A DNA stretch of 64,000 bases from Paenibacillus sp. HW567. Its GTDB lineage: Bacteria > Bacillota > Bacilli > Paenibacillales > Paenibacillaceae. Location: the NCBI RefSeq assembly GCF_000374185.1, contig NZ_KB910518.1, forward strand, positions 2,365,687 through 2,429,686. Direction: 5' to 3'. Positions within the stretch are counted from its first letter, which is position 1, and each line of letters opens with the position of its first letter. Shown in pieces: positions 54,193-63,131 of this stretch. Made by a program: the position numbers and the translations under genes. Under the pieces are notes generated by a model. That model saw only the letters and a list, made by a program, of their open reading frames with translations. It ran no database searches and was not told where the DNA came from.

Positions 54193-54666
54193 ATGGAAAT
54201 AGAGAAGAAACCACTTGTGGAATTTTTGCTGAAGGCTAAAAATGCGACGTATGCCGCTCAAGGTGACGAGGCTTCGGTTCCGCCATTGCTTGAAGGATAC
54301 CGGCAATTGGAATACGTGGAAGGAGATTATTTCTACCGGGATGTATATGTGGGGATGGCCTATTTTGCCGGACAGGAAACGATATACTTCCATGGACAGC
54401 CCATCTGGTCAATGACATACGGTGGGGGAACACTAAAGGAACTGAGCCTTGATGAGGTTAAGGATACATATGCTTTTTTGAGACAGGCGATGCGCCGGGT
54501 AGCGGAAGATCATCCATACAGAGGCCCGCACACCTTCAGTGCAGGAGTGTATCAATATTTTGACGTAAATGAGGGGGATATGGAGCGTTTCTCGGGGAAA
54601 GAGAAGATATTACGGCAGGGGACGGAGATCTATTCACTGCAATATTGCGGTGGATTGATCTGCTGA
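54193..54666 (+). CDS. DUF5680 domain protein
   Basis: The 157-residue protein fits the DUF5680 pattern: FLLKAKNATYAAQGDEA, then YVEGDYFYRDVYVGMAYFAGQETIYFHGQPIWSMTYGG and PYRGPHTFSAGVYQY. Members are small stand-alone proteins, or fused to XRE regulators, of unknown function. No helix-turn-helix is seen here. GAAGGGAG precedes the ATG. It is monocistronic. Confidence 0.75.
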   Translation: MEIEKKPLVEFLLKAKNATYAAQGDEASVPPLLEGYRQLEYVEGDYFYRDVYVGMAYFAGQETIYFHGQPIWSMTYGGGTLKELSLDEVKDTYAFLRQAMRRVAEDHPYRGPHTFSAGVYQYFDVNEGDMERFSGKEKILRQGTEIYSLQYCGGLIC

Positions 54667-54781
54667 TGGTACAATATTAAGAACTGCCCGTTGAATTCAG
54701 TAATTGAAATATGACTTTCCGGTTCTCCATGATTGACGCGGCTTTATAACGGGATACGAGACAGAAGAGGTAGGTTGACAT

Positions 54782-56062
54782 ATGAACAGCAAAGAAGAAG
54801 CAATGGATGCTAGATTTCGCCGAAAAGCACTTCACGTTGAAGAAGCCCAGTCACGGGTTATGAAGTATGCGCAACTGATGGAAATGGAAGAGGTACCGCT
54901 CAATGACAGTACCGGTCGTTATTTGGCCGAGCCAGTGTATGCACCTCATCCGTTTCCGGCGTTTAACCGCTCGGGGATGGACGGGTATGCGCTCATCGCG
55001 GCAGATACAGAGAAAATCGGGGAAGATGGTCCAATCTGGCTGGACGTCGTGGACGACATCCCATGCGGGGCGGTGCCTAGTGCCGATATCCGGAGCGGGA
55101 CGGCTGCGCGGATTATGACCGGGGCTCAGGTGCCGGCGGGTGCAGACACCGTTGTTATGCTTGAAGCAACGGAGAGCAGGGAAGCCGGGGGCATAACTCA
55201 AGTGGGAATCCGCAAAATGCAGGAGGCCGGGTGTAATATTACTCTGAGCGGCTTTGAATTGAAGCAGGGGGAGCTTGTGCTGCCGGCCGGAAAGATCATA
55301 ACGGCGGGGGATATTGCTGTTCTGGCCGCCTTTGGCATGCCTGTTGTGAAGGTGCGGCGCAGACCTAGAGTGGGGATTTTTGCAACCGGGACCGAGCTGC
55401 TGGAGGTGCATGAACCGTTAGCTCCCGGCAAAATCCGCAACAGCAACTCTCCCATGCTGGAAGCACTGGTACGGGAAAGCGGCGCGGAGCCGGTCATGCT
55501 CGGTGCAATCGTTGACGATATTGAGCTGGCGCGGAGCAAGGTGCAACTGGCGCTGGAGTGCTATGATCTGGTGATTACCACTGGCGGTGTATCCGTTGGA
55601 GATTATGATATTATGGGGGATCTGGTCCGCGAGAACAGCGGAGACATGCTGTTCAACAAAGTAACGATGCGCCCGGGAAGCGTGACAACCGCTGCTGTAC
55701 GCAGCGGCAAGCTGCTGCTGGCCTTGTCAGGCAACCCGGGAGCCTGCTTTGTCGGCTTTCACTTGTTCGCCCGGCCCGTTATCGGGGGAATGCAGGGAGC
55801 CGGGAAGCCCTTCCTGCCGGAATGGACGGCGGTGCTTGGAGCGGATTATGCCAAAGTGAACAACTATACCCGGTTTGTCCGTTCCCGTCTGGAGATTCAA
55901 GAAGGGCAAATATACGCTTATCCGGCCGTCATTGATGAATCTTCAGTAATGGTTACGATCAAGGACAGCGATTGCCTGGTAATCGTTCCCCCGGAAGAAC
56001 GGGGGTTGAAGGCAGGGGCCCGGGTGAAGTTGCTGAAGCTGCCCGGCGACATTCGCGGCTGA
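54782..56062 (+). CDS. moeA: Molybdopterin molybdenumtransferase
   Basis: The 426-residue enzyme inserts molybdate into adenylated molybdopterin to make the molybdenum cofactor. MoeA signatures appear in order: FPAFNRSGMDGYALIAADT, GTAARIMTGAQVPAGADTVV, FATGTELLE, LVITTGGVSVGDYD (active-site Asp) and LALSGNPGACFVGFHLFARP. A C-terminal beta-barrel completes it. Length matches E. coli MoeA (411). GAGGTAGG precedes the ATG. mobB follows closely, so the two form a short molybdenum-cofactor operon; moaA/B/C/D/E and mobA are not in the window. Confidence 0.95.
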   Translation: MNSKEEAMDARFRRKALHVEEAQSRVMKYAQLMEMEEVPLNDSTGRYLAEPVYAPHPFPAFNRSGMDGYALIAADTEKIGEDGPIWLDVVDDIPCGAVPSADIRSGTAARIMTGAQVPAGADTVVMLEATESREAGGITQVGIRKMQEAGCNITLSGFELKQGELVLPAGKIITAGDIAVLAAFGMPVVKVRRRPRVGIFATGTELLEVHEPLAPGKIRNSNSPMLEALVRESGAEPVMLGAIVDDIELARSKVQLALECYDLVITTGGVSVGDYDIMGDLVRENSGDMLFNKVTMRPGSVTTAAVRSGKLLLALSGNPGACFVGFHLFARPVIGGMQGAGKPFLPEWTAVLGADYAKVNNYTRFVRSRLEIQEGQIYAYPAVIDESSVMVTIKDSDCLVIVPPEERGLKAGARVKLLKLPGDIRG

Positions 56063-56103
56063 ACAGACGGAACCGGATCAAGTGAAAGGTGGAGAAGCCG
56101 GGA

Positions 56104-56862
56104 ATGAGGCGGCGGAGGCAAGAGCCTATAAAGAGCAGCTTGAAGACATTAAACACTGGAGACGTTAGAATCAGCGTGGGGAGAGGCCGCGTTATTTCAG
56201 GTAGCGAGAACAGTGGAAGCAGAGTGGTTCACCGTATTGCCCGAAGCAACGTGGATAGATGTTCGATGCAAGCGATGAATTCTACAGCAGGCTTTGCTGC
56301 CCAACCCGTGAGCCTGCAGCCAACAGAAGGCGATACTGCTTCGCCCGCCGTGTGCCAGATTGTCGGCTACAAGAACAGCGGCAAAACTACGCTGATCTGC
56401 GGGCTGATTCCGCTTTTGCGGAGGAAGGGCTGTACGGTTGCTGTGATCAAGCATGACGGCCACGATTTTGATATGGATCATGAGGGAACGGATACCTGGA
56501 AGCAGCGGCAGGCCGGAGCTTCGGCAGTGGCTATTACAAGCGGTAAGCGTACTGCAACAATTGAGGAACGCGCCAGCAGCCTGGCTGAGCTGATTGCCGC
56601 TTTTGCAGATTACGATTATGTGCTTGTGGAGGGCTTCAAGCAGGAACCGTATCCCAAGATCGGACTGATCCGCCGTGAAGCGGATGTCTCACTGCTGAAC
56701 GAGGTGAGCAATTTGTCGGCAATTGCGTTCTGGAGCACGGCAGCGGATGCCGCCTCGCTCCCGCAGACGCCGCATATCAGCCAATTCAGCGTTAACGACA
56801 GCGTGGGAATTGCCGAATTTTTGTGGCAGCAACGCCATTTCTTTCAAAATTTCAACATATGA
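56104..56862 (+). CDS. mobB: Molybdopterin-guanine dinucleotide biosynthesis protein B, with unusual N-terminal extension
   Basis: The GTP-binding MobB core begins near residue 82 with CQIVGYKNSGKTTLICGLIPLL (Walker A), then VIKHDGHDFDMDHEGTDTWKQRQAGA and VLVEGFKQEPYPKIGLIR. MobB assists MobA in attaching GMP to the molybdenum cofactor. Core MobB is about 170 residues, but here about 80 extra residues precede it: Arg-rich at first, then Ser/Gly/Ala-rich with no clear fold. ATG 56104 has GGTGGAG 10 nt upstream; ATG 56266 or 56275 would give a shorter protein but have no ribosome site. It lies 41 nt after moeA. Confidence 0.88.
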   Translation: MRRRRQEPIKSSLKTLNTGDVRISVGRGRVISGSENSGSRVVHRIARSNVDRCSMQAMNSTAGFAAQPVSLQPTEGDTASPAVCQIVGYKNSGKTTLICGLIPLLRRKGCTVAVIKHDGHDFDMDHEGTDTWKQRQAGASAVAITSGKRTATIEERASSLAELIAAFADYDYVLVEGFKQEPYPKIGLIRREADVSLLNEVSNLSAIAFWSTAADAASLPQTPHISQFSVNDSVGIAEFLWQQRHFFQNFNI

Positions 56863-56935
56863 AAAATTCACAATAGAAAATCCAAAAAGCTACCCCGAAC
56901 CTCTAACAATACGTTTCCTAAAAGCTTTGTCACAA

Positions 56936-56981
56936 AGAACAGCGGCCCATTCTCCCAATGAAGGAGATGGGCCGCTGTTCT
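56936..56981. terminator. Terminator between mobB and the pentapeptide-repeat gene
   Basis: AGAACAGCGGCCCAT pairs perfectly with ATGGGCCGCTGTTCT, with an inner TCTCC/GGAGA stem. The plus side has no U-run, while the minus side continues TTTGTG, so it best serves the minus-strand gene ending at 57035. Confidence 0.8.
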
Positions 56982-57034
56982 ACTGTCCTGGCATGTATGC
57001 AGGAAGCAAGCCAATACTAATTGAGAAAGCAAAT

Positions 57035-57916
57035 TTACAAGCCGGTCCAGTGCGCAGGGTATGTCAATGCGGCTGGAAGCTTAGTTGAAGCATCGCCCTT
57101 CGCCGCATTGAGCTGCGATTGGGTCAGAAAGAGAGTGTCTGTAAGGTCGGCGCCGCATAAATTCGTATCGCGGAAATCCGCTCCGATGAGATCCGCTTCC
57201 CTCAGGTCAGCCCCGCTGAGATCCGCCGCAATCAGATAGGCGCCGCGCAGGCTGACACAGCGTAAATCGGCTTTTTTGAGCTTGGCTCCGATCAGATCTG
57301 CTCCCCGTCCATAGTTCTTGGGGCGTTTGGGAGCATTTTTGAGCTGACGCCGCGCGGCCTCACGTGCAAGCTCGCTGGTCCGCAGAAGCAGCTCATTAAT
57401 CTCTCCCCGGTGTGCCGGCACGTCCACCTGCAGCAGCGCTTCAGGCGGCAGCAGGGTCAGCCGTTCAGTCTCCTCTAGTAGTGAGCGGAGCTGGCTGTGA
57501 ATCGTTGCCGCAGACTGAAGGGATAGAGCTTCGGTCAGATATCTTAGCAGCTCATGAAGATGGCGCATAACCGGGAAGACCTCGAACATTTGTGAAGCGG
57601 TATGCGGAGCCTGACGCCAGTCTTGCCCGCCAAAGGTCACATGAGAGACCTTGGGACCGGCTCCGAAGCATTCGTAGACGGTGCAACCCCGGAATCCTTT
57701 GGACCTTAGCTCCGTGTGGATGCCGCAGCGGAAATCAGACCGCAGATTGGGACAAGGCTGTCCGGCGTTTTTATGAATGGCAAAATCCGATGAAGCAGCA
57801 AAAGGCAATGCGGCGCAGCATAGGCCGAAGCACTCCTCACAGCTTGACTGCAGAGCGGTGTGGCTAAGATCCGGTGACGAAGATAGAAGTTCATGTTGGT
57901 GAGGTTGTTGAGGCAT
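57035..57916 (-). CDS. Pentapeptide-repeat protein with Cys-rich N-terminal domain
   Basis: The roughly 293-residue protein has a Cys-rich front half (SCEECFGLCCAALPFAASSDF, CPNLRSDFRCGIH, RSKGFRGCTVYECFGAG), a helical middle and five or six A(D/N)LxX pentapeptide repeats near the end (GADLIGAKLKKADLRC, AADLSGADLREADLIGADF, NLCGADLTD), which form a right-handed beta-helix. The role is unknown; some pentapeptide proteins mimic DNA or protect gyrase. The frame is open to 58090, but the XerS gene ends at 57948, so the start is ATG 57916 or TTG 57925, both near AAGGAG. It is probably co-transcribed behind xerS. Confidence 0.82.
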   Translation of the reverse strand: MPQQPHQHELLSSSPDLSHTALQSSCEECFGLCCAALPFAASSDFAIHKNAGQPCPNLRSDFRCGIHTELRSKGFRGCTVYECFGAGPKVSHVTFGGQDWRQAPHTASQMFEVFPVMRHLHELLRYLTEALSLQSAATIHSQLRSLLEETERLTLLPPEALLQVDVPAHRGEINELLLRTSELAREAARRQLKNAPKRPKNYGRGADLIGAKLKKADLRCVSLRGAYLIAADLSGADLREADLIGADFRDTNLCGADLTDTLFLTQSQLNAAKGDASTKLPAALTYPAHWTGL

Positions 57917-57947
57917 TTGAGGCAATGGACTCCTTCCAGATGGGGAA

Positions 57948-59030
57948 TCAGTTCTCCAGACGCCGTTCAATCGCCTCGGACATCGTTTTGTCCGTAAGGT
58001 GGGCGTAGACCTCAGTCGTTTCCGTTGAGGCGTGTCCGAGCTGTTCCTTCGTTTTATAAATATCATTTTGCAGATAATAATCCGTGGCAAACGAATGGCG
58101 CAGCTTATGTACAGTCAGATAAGGCTTGCCGAACCGCTTGGCGTATTTGATGATCATTTCCTGAATCGCCCGTTTGGTCATCCGTTTGCCTTCCTGAGTG
58201 CCGTTCGGCAGCGCGATGAACAGAGCTTTTTCCCGTTTGGGCGTTTTGTAGCGGGACTGCCGCAGCCCCAGATAGAGCGAGAGGTCATCTTTGGCCTGTT
58301 CACGGAAGTAGACCGGAGTTTTGAACGTTTCATCGTTATTACCTTTGCGGTAGACGTACAGCAGCTTGTTGTTCACATCCAGATCATCCACGTTCAGATT
58401 GACGACTTCAGAGACGCGGAGGCCGGAATTGAGAATGAGGCTGGCGATACAGGCATCGCGCTCACGATTGAGCTGAAAGGAGTAATAGGCCTGCTTGTTG
58501 GCTTCAACGTCGCGCCCATAGCCTTCATAAATATAGCCAATGAACTCCAGCAGCTCGTCTTCCTCCAGTATTTTGCCTTTGAGCTTGGCGGCAGTGTCCT
58601 TCGGCTTGTGAATGCGTTTGATCTCCACCTTGGCCATGACATTGCGTTTCAGCAAAGGATAGAAGTTCTCGTCTTCGGCGATTTGACTTAAATAGTGGAA
58701 GAGAGAACGGAGCGCAGACAGCTTGCGCGACACAGTAACTTTGGAATTCGTGCCCTCGGCACGGGTAGTCAAATGCAGGCGGAATCCGACAATACTGTCC
58801 ATGTGGAGCGTCTCCAGATCAAGCAAGGTTATTTCGGAGAGACTTGCAGCTTGAGAGAGCCCCTCTGCCCGCAGCCAGCCAAAGAATGATTCGTAATCCC
58901 GAATGTATTCCAACAGAGTAGAGGGCGACAGATCCGGACGTTTATAGTCGATGAACTGCTGTACAAACCATGGCATATGCAGCACTCTTTGATCGAGATG
59001 TATGCGGTCATTCATTTTTTGGATGCTCAA
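57948..59030 (-). CDS. xerS: Tyrosine recombinase XerS
   Basis: The 360-residue recombinase resolves chromosome dimers, in XerS hosts at a difSL-type site. A SAM-like N-terminal core-binding domain (about 20-125: LHMPWFVQQFIDYKRPDLSPSTLLEYIRDYESFFGWL) precedes the catalytic domain with Arg in GLRVSEVVNL, Lys in the KGNNDE beta-hairpin, HKLRHSFATDYY, GHAS and the nucleophile Tyr in EVYAHL. Its length fits XerS (about 356) better than XerC/XerD (about 300). The frame is open to 59249, but TTG 59030 has AGGTGAG 7 nt upstream; GTG 59042 is the alternative. No dif-like site is recognised in the window. Confidence 0.88.
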   Translation of the reverse strand: MSIQKMNDRIHLDQRVLHMPWFVQQFIDYKRPDLSPSTLLEYIRDYESFFGWLRAEGLSQAASLSEITLLDLETLHMDSIVGFRLHLTTRAEGTNSKVTVSRKLSALRSLFHYLSQIAEDENFYPLLKRNVMAKVEIKRIHKPKDTAAKLKGKILEEDELLEFIGYIYEGYGRDVEANKQAYYSFQLNRERDACIASLILNSGLRVSEVVNLNVDDLDVNNKLLYVYRKGNNDETFKTPVYFREQAKDDLSLYLGLRQSRYKTPKREKALFIALPNGTQEGKRMTKRAIQEMIIKYAKRFGKPYLTVHKLRHSFATDYYLQNDIYKTKEQLGHASTETTEVYAHLTDKTMSEAIERRLEN

Positions 59031-59202
59031 TGTGTTGCTCACCTGCCTTTTGGATTGCTGTTTACTTGCGGAGTTCTCTTTCCATTTTACCATGTTTTGT
59101 GAATCTTGGCCGGATTTCGAAGTAGCCTCGGGGGGCTTGCCTTGCTCCTGTGGTGACAAAGATATAGAATGTGTAATAAAAAGTGAATCATAGAGGTGAC
59201 CT

Positions 59203-59712
59203 ATGGAACTTGGAATTGAGCTGGTTCCCAAAGAGCAGCGCCATACCATCAGCAGGCTGATGCAGTTTTATTTATATGACTTTACCCGTTACCTGGAGCT
59301 TGAGGTGGACCGGGACGGCGCTTTTCCGTCCTATCCCGGACTTGAGGCTTACTGGAACAGCGGTACCAATAAATTTGCCTATCTATTTACCGTGGACGAC
59401 AATATCGCCGGATTCGCGCTGGTGGACCGTCTGCTGCGCAGCCCGGAGGGACAGTTCTATATGACAGAGTTTTTTGTGATGCAAAAATACCGCCGCAGCG
59501 GAGTAGGCACGTGGGCTGCACACCGGCTATTCGATATGTTTCCCGGTGATTGGAAGGTGTCGCAGATCCGGGCCAATACACCTGCACGCACTTTCTGGCA
59601 CCGGGTGATTGGCGATTACACTGGCGGGGCGTTCCAGGAACGCTTCAATCCCAAGCAGGGAAATCCCAGTCAGTACTTCAGCACATTAAGCATTAATAGG
59701 GTTAATAAGTAA
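59203..59712 (+). CDS. GNAT family N-acetyltransferase
   Basis: The 169-residue protein has a GNAT fold with acetyl-CoA loop FFVMQKYRRSGVGTWAAHRLFDMF and a C-terminal segment ANTPARTFWHRVIGDYTGGAF typical of the family. The substrate is not evident. ATG 59203 has GAGGTGACCT upstream. It is divergent from xerS; the promoters lie in 59031-59202. Confidence 0.85.
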   Translation: MELGIELVPKEQRHTISRLMQFYLYDFTRYLELEVDRDGAFPSYPGLEAYWNSGTNKFAYLFTVDDNIAGFALVDRLLRSPEGQFYMTEFFVMQKYRRSGVGTWAAHRLFDMFPGDWKVSQIRANTPARTFWHRVIGDYTGGAFQERFNPKQGNPSQYFSTLSINRVNK

Positions 59713-59826
59713 AAAGCCTGTCAGAAGCGGAATGGACAAGACAGAATCCTTCGTAAAAAAGAAAATATGATCTACCGGGCGCAACTTGTAAGGATTTCCA
59801 GCGTCTGTTAGTTGAGGTGATTCTAC

Positions 59827-60843
59827 ATGCTGGGCATTCAAAAAATAGTCTGGATTGGTTGTCTATCCGCACTGGCAGTACTTGCTTCAGGCTGCACTAA
59901 TGGTGCAGATTCCAAGAACACAGACGCGTCAGCCCGTCCAACTGCAGAGGCGGTTGTCTCTTCATCGGCTGTACTCACTCCAGCTATTGTTGAGGTGACT
60001 CCACGCCCTTCCGCACAACCGGTATCGTTGTTTGCAGGCGGAGTACCTGAATACGACGGTTCAGGACGGGCGTATTTGACGGGAGGAACGGAGCTGCAGG
60101 CGAATTATTCTGCGGATCAACATCAGCCGCTGGCGTTGTTTATGCCGGAGCAGATGATTCGTTTTGAGCAGAATGCCAGAACCGCCTGGGGAACTCCGGA
60201 TAAGCAAAACTGGATTGTTTTTAAACCAGTAAGCAATGAGAATACAGCCGAACCAAAAGTGGATAAGACAGATTCAGACGGGAGCAAAACCGCATTGCTT
60301 CAGTACAAGGAATATCAGGGCAGCTACTCAGAGAACGATGGCAGGGTGGACGTGTTCCTTTTTACAGCAAAGGGACAAGAGTACCACGCGCAAATCCGGA
60401 CCACTGCTGAGCAGAGGGAAAAGCTATTGCCGCTGTTTGTCGATATGCTGAGGGAAGTTCAATACATGAAGAAGCAGCCACCGCTAGTTGCCGGAGTTTT
60501 TGTTCAGAAGCCGGATGTCGGAAAGGGCAAAGAGAACAAGCAGATGCTGCAGGAGGTAATGAACTGTCTGGAAGCCATTGCCACTCAAGATAAGCAAAAG
60601 TTTATGAAAACGATGTACTCACCGGAAACGGGGGAATATTTGGGTTTTTATTTTGACAATAGGGTTGCTTACCGTTTCAATGAGATCACTTATGCCGGAA
60701 TCCCTGCCAAAGGCACGCAGAGGGCGGATTTTAACGTTGCCTATCAATCTATGACGGATGAAGGCTATCTGGCGGATAGAAGCAATACCATTTCTTTGCT
60801 GCGCAATAAGCAGGGGGAATGGAAGGTTGCCAATATTGATTAA
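59827..60843 (+). CDS. Lipoprotein of unknown function
   Basis: The 338-residue protein starts with a lipoprotein signal and lipobox LASGCTNGAD (Cys near 23), a Thr/Ala/Ser/Pro-rich tether (about 25-70), then a globular alpha/beta part including NWIVFKPVS, SYSENDGRVDVFLFTA and a second half with FYFDNRVAYRFNEITYAG and NTISLLRNKQGEWKVANID, which resembles a nuclear-transport-factor-2-like fold. No family is recognised. GAGGTGATTC precedes the ATG. The next gene overlaps its last 8 nt, so both are co-translated. Confidence 0.75.
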   Translation: MLGIQKIVWIGCLSALAVLASGCTNGADSKNTDASARPTAEAVVSSSAVLTPAIVEVTPRPSAQPVSLFAGGVPEYDGSGRAYLTGGTELQANYSADQHQPLALFMPEQMIRFEQNARTAWGTPDKQNWIVFKPVSNENTAEPKVDKTDSDGSKTALLQYKEYQGSYSENDGRVDVFLFTAKGQEYHAQIRTTAEQREKLLPLFVDMLREVQYMKKQPPLVAGVFVQKPDVGKGKENKQMLQEVMNCLEAIATQDKQKFMKTMYSPETGEYLGFYFDNRVAYRFNEITYAGIPAKGTQRADFNVAYQSMTDEGYLADRSNTISLLRNKQGEWKVANID

Positions 60844-61624
60844 CACGACAACAACCTTGAAACCATTAGTACAGCTACTGCATTTTGGCTATCATCAGGC
60901 GGTGAGCTGTATTTTTCCTGTTGCGATTTTTGGGACTTTGGCTCTTTCCAGCTTAATCAAGCTACCATTTATTTACCGTTATGATGCCGTTCTTATTATC
61001 CTGCTTGCAGTGCAGTACCTTATGTACCGCAGCGGATTAGAAACACTCGATGAGATTAAAGTAATCTGTATCTTTCATGGTATTGGTCTGCTGCTGGAAA
61101 TCTATAAGGTCAGAATGGGATCATGGTCATACCCTGAGCCTGGACTTACGAAGTTATTTGGTGTGCCGCTCTATAGCGGATTTATGTATGCGAGTGTCGC
61201 AAGCTTTATGTGTCAAATATGGCGCAGACTGAGGATGGACATGACCGGCTGGCCGGGGCTGACTTCTGCGGGTTTATTAGGGGGAGCCATCTATCTGAAC
61301 TTTTTCACACATCATTTCATTCCTGATTTCCGTTGGTTGCTGACAGGGCTTGTGCTCATTGTTTTTTGGAGAACTTGGATTATATATCGGGTGCGGACTA
61401 CTACTTATCGGATGCCCTTGACGCTGGCTTTTTTCATCGTAGGCTTCTTCATCTGGTTAGCTGAAAATATAGCTACATTCTTTAATGCATGGAAATATCC
61501 TAACCAGCACCACGCCTGGCATCTGGTCAGCATCAGTAAGATCAGCTCATGGTTCCTGCTGGTAATCATTAGCGTTATTATTGTTGCCCAGCTAAAACAT
61601 GTAAAAGCTAGCCGGAAAACGTAG
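60836..61624 (+). CDS. DUF817 family integral membrane protein
   Basis: The 262-residue protein has about eight hydrophobic helices and the DUF817 blocks RYDAVLIILLAVQYLMYRSGLETLDEIKVICIFHGIGLLLEIYKV, GSWSYPEPGLTKLFGVPLYSGFMYASVASF and LNFFTHHFIPDFRW. Its function is not established. The frame is open from 60758, but the start is TTG 60836, which has GGAAGG 9 nt upstream and overlaps the lipoprotein stop by 8 nt. It may work with that lipoprotein. A terminator follows 120 nt later. Confidence 0.82.
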   Translation: MINTTTTLKPLVQLLHFGYHQAVSCIFPVAIFGTLALSSLIKLPFIYRYDAVLIILLAVQYLMYRSGLETLDEIKVICIFHGIGLLLEIYKVRMGSWSYPEPGLTKLFGVPLYSGFMYASVASFMCQIWRRLRMDMTGWPGLTSAGLLGGAIYLNFFTHHFIPDFRWLLTGLVLIVFWRTWIIYRVRTTTYRMPLTLAFFIVGFFIWLAENIATFFNAWKYPNQHHAWHLVSISKISSWFLLVIISVIIVAQLKHVKASRKT

Positions 61625-61746
61625 GATTCATGGTCGAGCGGGATTAGGCGAACGGGCAGGATACTGCTAATTTTAAGAGTAGGAAGAGGATGGTTTCATG
61701 GAGGGTGACATAACTATTATTATGTTAATCTACCGAGCATCAATAG

Positions 61747-61797
61747 AAGCCTGGAGATCCCCGGTTTAAGGGTGGGTACCTCCGGGCTTTGTTTCGG
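61747..61797. terminator. Terminator downstream of the DUF817 gene
   Basis: AAGCCTGGAG and CTCCGGGCTT pair (one mismatch) and are followed by TGTTTCGGTTTT. It also contains the stop codon of the minus-strand gene ending at 61766. Confidence 0.6.
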
Positions 61798-62071
61798 TTT
61801 TAGCGTCTGCAGCCAGCGGGGTTACCCAGATTTTGAATAATAGCCCGTTGCTAATAAAGTCGTAATCTGTATGCACATGAAAACTGGGTGGAGAAATCGT
61901 ATTCTTCCGTATCAGCCCGTATAGCAAAACATGAGCCAGCATCCAGTTCGTTGTCTTGTAACCGGTGTAAAGGTGGCCAATTTCATTGTAAGGACTGCTT
62001 GTTACCCATTCGAATGCTTCGTGAAAAGTGTCTACGTTCATGGTTTCTGTGTACCAGGCTATATCTTGCAT
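61766..62071 (-). CDS. Small protein of about 101 residues, unknown
   Basis: The protein is rich in Trp, Tyr and His (MQDIAWYTETMNVDTFHEAF, SPYNEIGHLYTGYKTTNWMLAHVLLYGLI) and ends with a basic/Pro tail. It has no clear membrane segment or known family. The frame is open to 62176, but ATG 62071 is preferred because GAAGTGGG lies just upstream and a TTGTCA-N17-AATAAT promoter (about 62092-62120, minus strand) sits inside the longer version. Codon use is AT-richer than the core genes, like the two-component system beside it. Confidence 0.55.
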   Translation of the reverse strand: MQDIAWYTETMNVDTFHEAFEWVTSSPYNEIGHLYTGYKTTNWMLAHVLLYGLIRKNTISPPSFHVHTDYDFISNGLLFKIWVTPLAADAKTETKPGGTHP

Positions 62072-62257
62072 ATTGACCCACTTCAATTCCTTATTTGTAT
62101 TATTATAGTAAAACATCTTCGTGACAAGGCGAGAACGGGTGCAAAAAAGATTTTCACACCTGATTCTTATCGTCAAAGTATATCAACGTCAAATACAACA
62201 TTTCTCATTTCCCATATTTATACTATGGGATTTTCTTACTTTCATCTATACTGTTCT

Positions 62258-62292
62258 CGAAAGAACTCGCGGATTTCCGTAATGTTCTTTCG
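62258..62292. repeat. Inverted repeat upstream of the edge two-component system
   Basis: CGAAAGAAC (62258-62266) and GTTCTTTCG (62284-62292) are perfect reverse complements with a 17-nt spacer. A further GTTCT occurs at 62253 and GTTCTTGTTCT at about 62334. They lie 160-200 nt before the response regulator gene and could be binding sites. Confidence 0.5.
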
Positions 62293-62453
62293 GGAGTGTA
62301 GAACGACCGGCTCAATCAGTACGATGTGAGAAGTTCTTGTTCTATAAGAGATTCAAGACCAATCAAATGGAGTTTAGAATTCAACGTGCTACTGGTTTTT
62401 AGATTGTGTTAATTTGTCTAATAGTGAACTCAATTCAGAGAGAGGGATGTAAT

Positions 62454-63131
62454 TTGAAAAGAAACGTATTATATATTGAAGATAATGAAAAAATAGGCAG
62501 TTGGGTAAAAGAAGAATTGGAACAGCGAGGATTTTCAGTTCAGTGGCTGCTATCTGGTGAAGGAGCGGAAAAAGTAGTAAATCAGCATGAAATCGTTATT
62601 TTGGATATCATGTTACCTGGTTTAGACGGTTTTACTGTGGGTAAACGATTAAAAAAGGCAGCCCCTGCTATTCCGATTTTGCTGTTATCTGCCCGGACAT
62701 CGATAGATGATAAGGTAGATGGTTTACAGTTTGCTGATGACTATTTAACGAAGCCATTCCACACGGATGAATTAGTTGCAAGATTAGAAGTATTAATCCG
62801 TCGAAGGGGTGTAACACATCCCGGACGCATTTCATTAGGAAATCATATTGAAGTTGATTCAGAAGTCCAAATGGTATTTGATAAACGCACAGGAGAAGAA
62901 ATTATTTTGACTGGGAAGCAACATCAAATCTTAATGTACTTCTTACGCCACCCTAATCAGGTTTTAGCCAAAGAGCAAATCTATGAAGCCATTTGGGATG
63001 AAGCCTATATCACTGGTGATAAAACACTAATGGTGCATATCCGTAGACTGCGTCAAAAGCTGGAACGCAACCCGGATTCCCCGGAGATTATTGAAACGTT
63101 GAAGGGAATAGGCTATCGGGTGAAGCTATGA
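62454..63131 (+). CDS. OmpR family response regulator
   Basis: The 225-residue regulator has VLYIEDNEKIGSWV (acid pair), phospho-acceptor Asp in IVILDIMLPGLDGFTV, Ser in LLLSART and Lys in DYLTKPFHTDEL; the winged helix (about 130-225) has IILTGKQHQILMYFLRHPN, HIRRLRQKLERN and TLKGIGYRV. The start is TTG 62454 with GAGAGGGATG upstream. It overlaps the kinase by ATGA. The AT-rich codon use differs from the regulator at 30.5 kb. Such pairs with short-loop kinases often control antimicrobial-peptide or cell-wall-stress transporters. Confidence 0.9.
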   Translation: MKRNVLYIEDNEKIGSWVKEELEQRGFSVQWLLSGEGAEKVVNQHEIVILDIMLPGLDGFTVGKRLKKAAPAIPILLLSARTSIDDKVDGLQFADDYLTKPFHTDELVARLEVLIRRRGVTHPGRISLGNHIEVDSEVQMVFDKRTGEEIILTGKQHQILMYFLRHPNQVLAKEQIYEAIWDEAYITGDKTLMVHIRRLRQKLERNPDSPEIIETLKGIGYRVKL

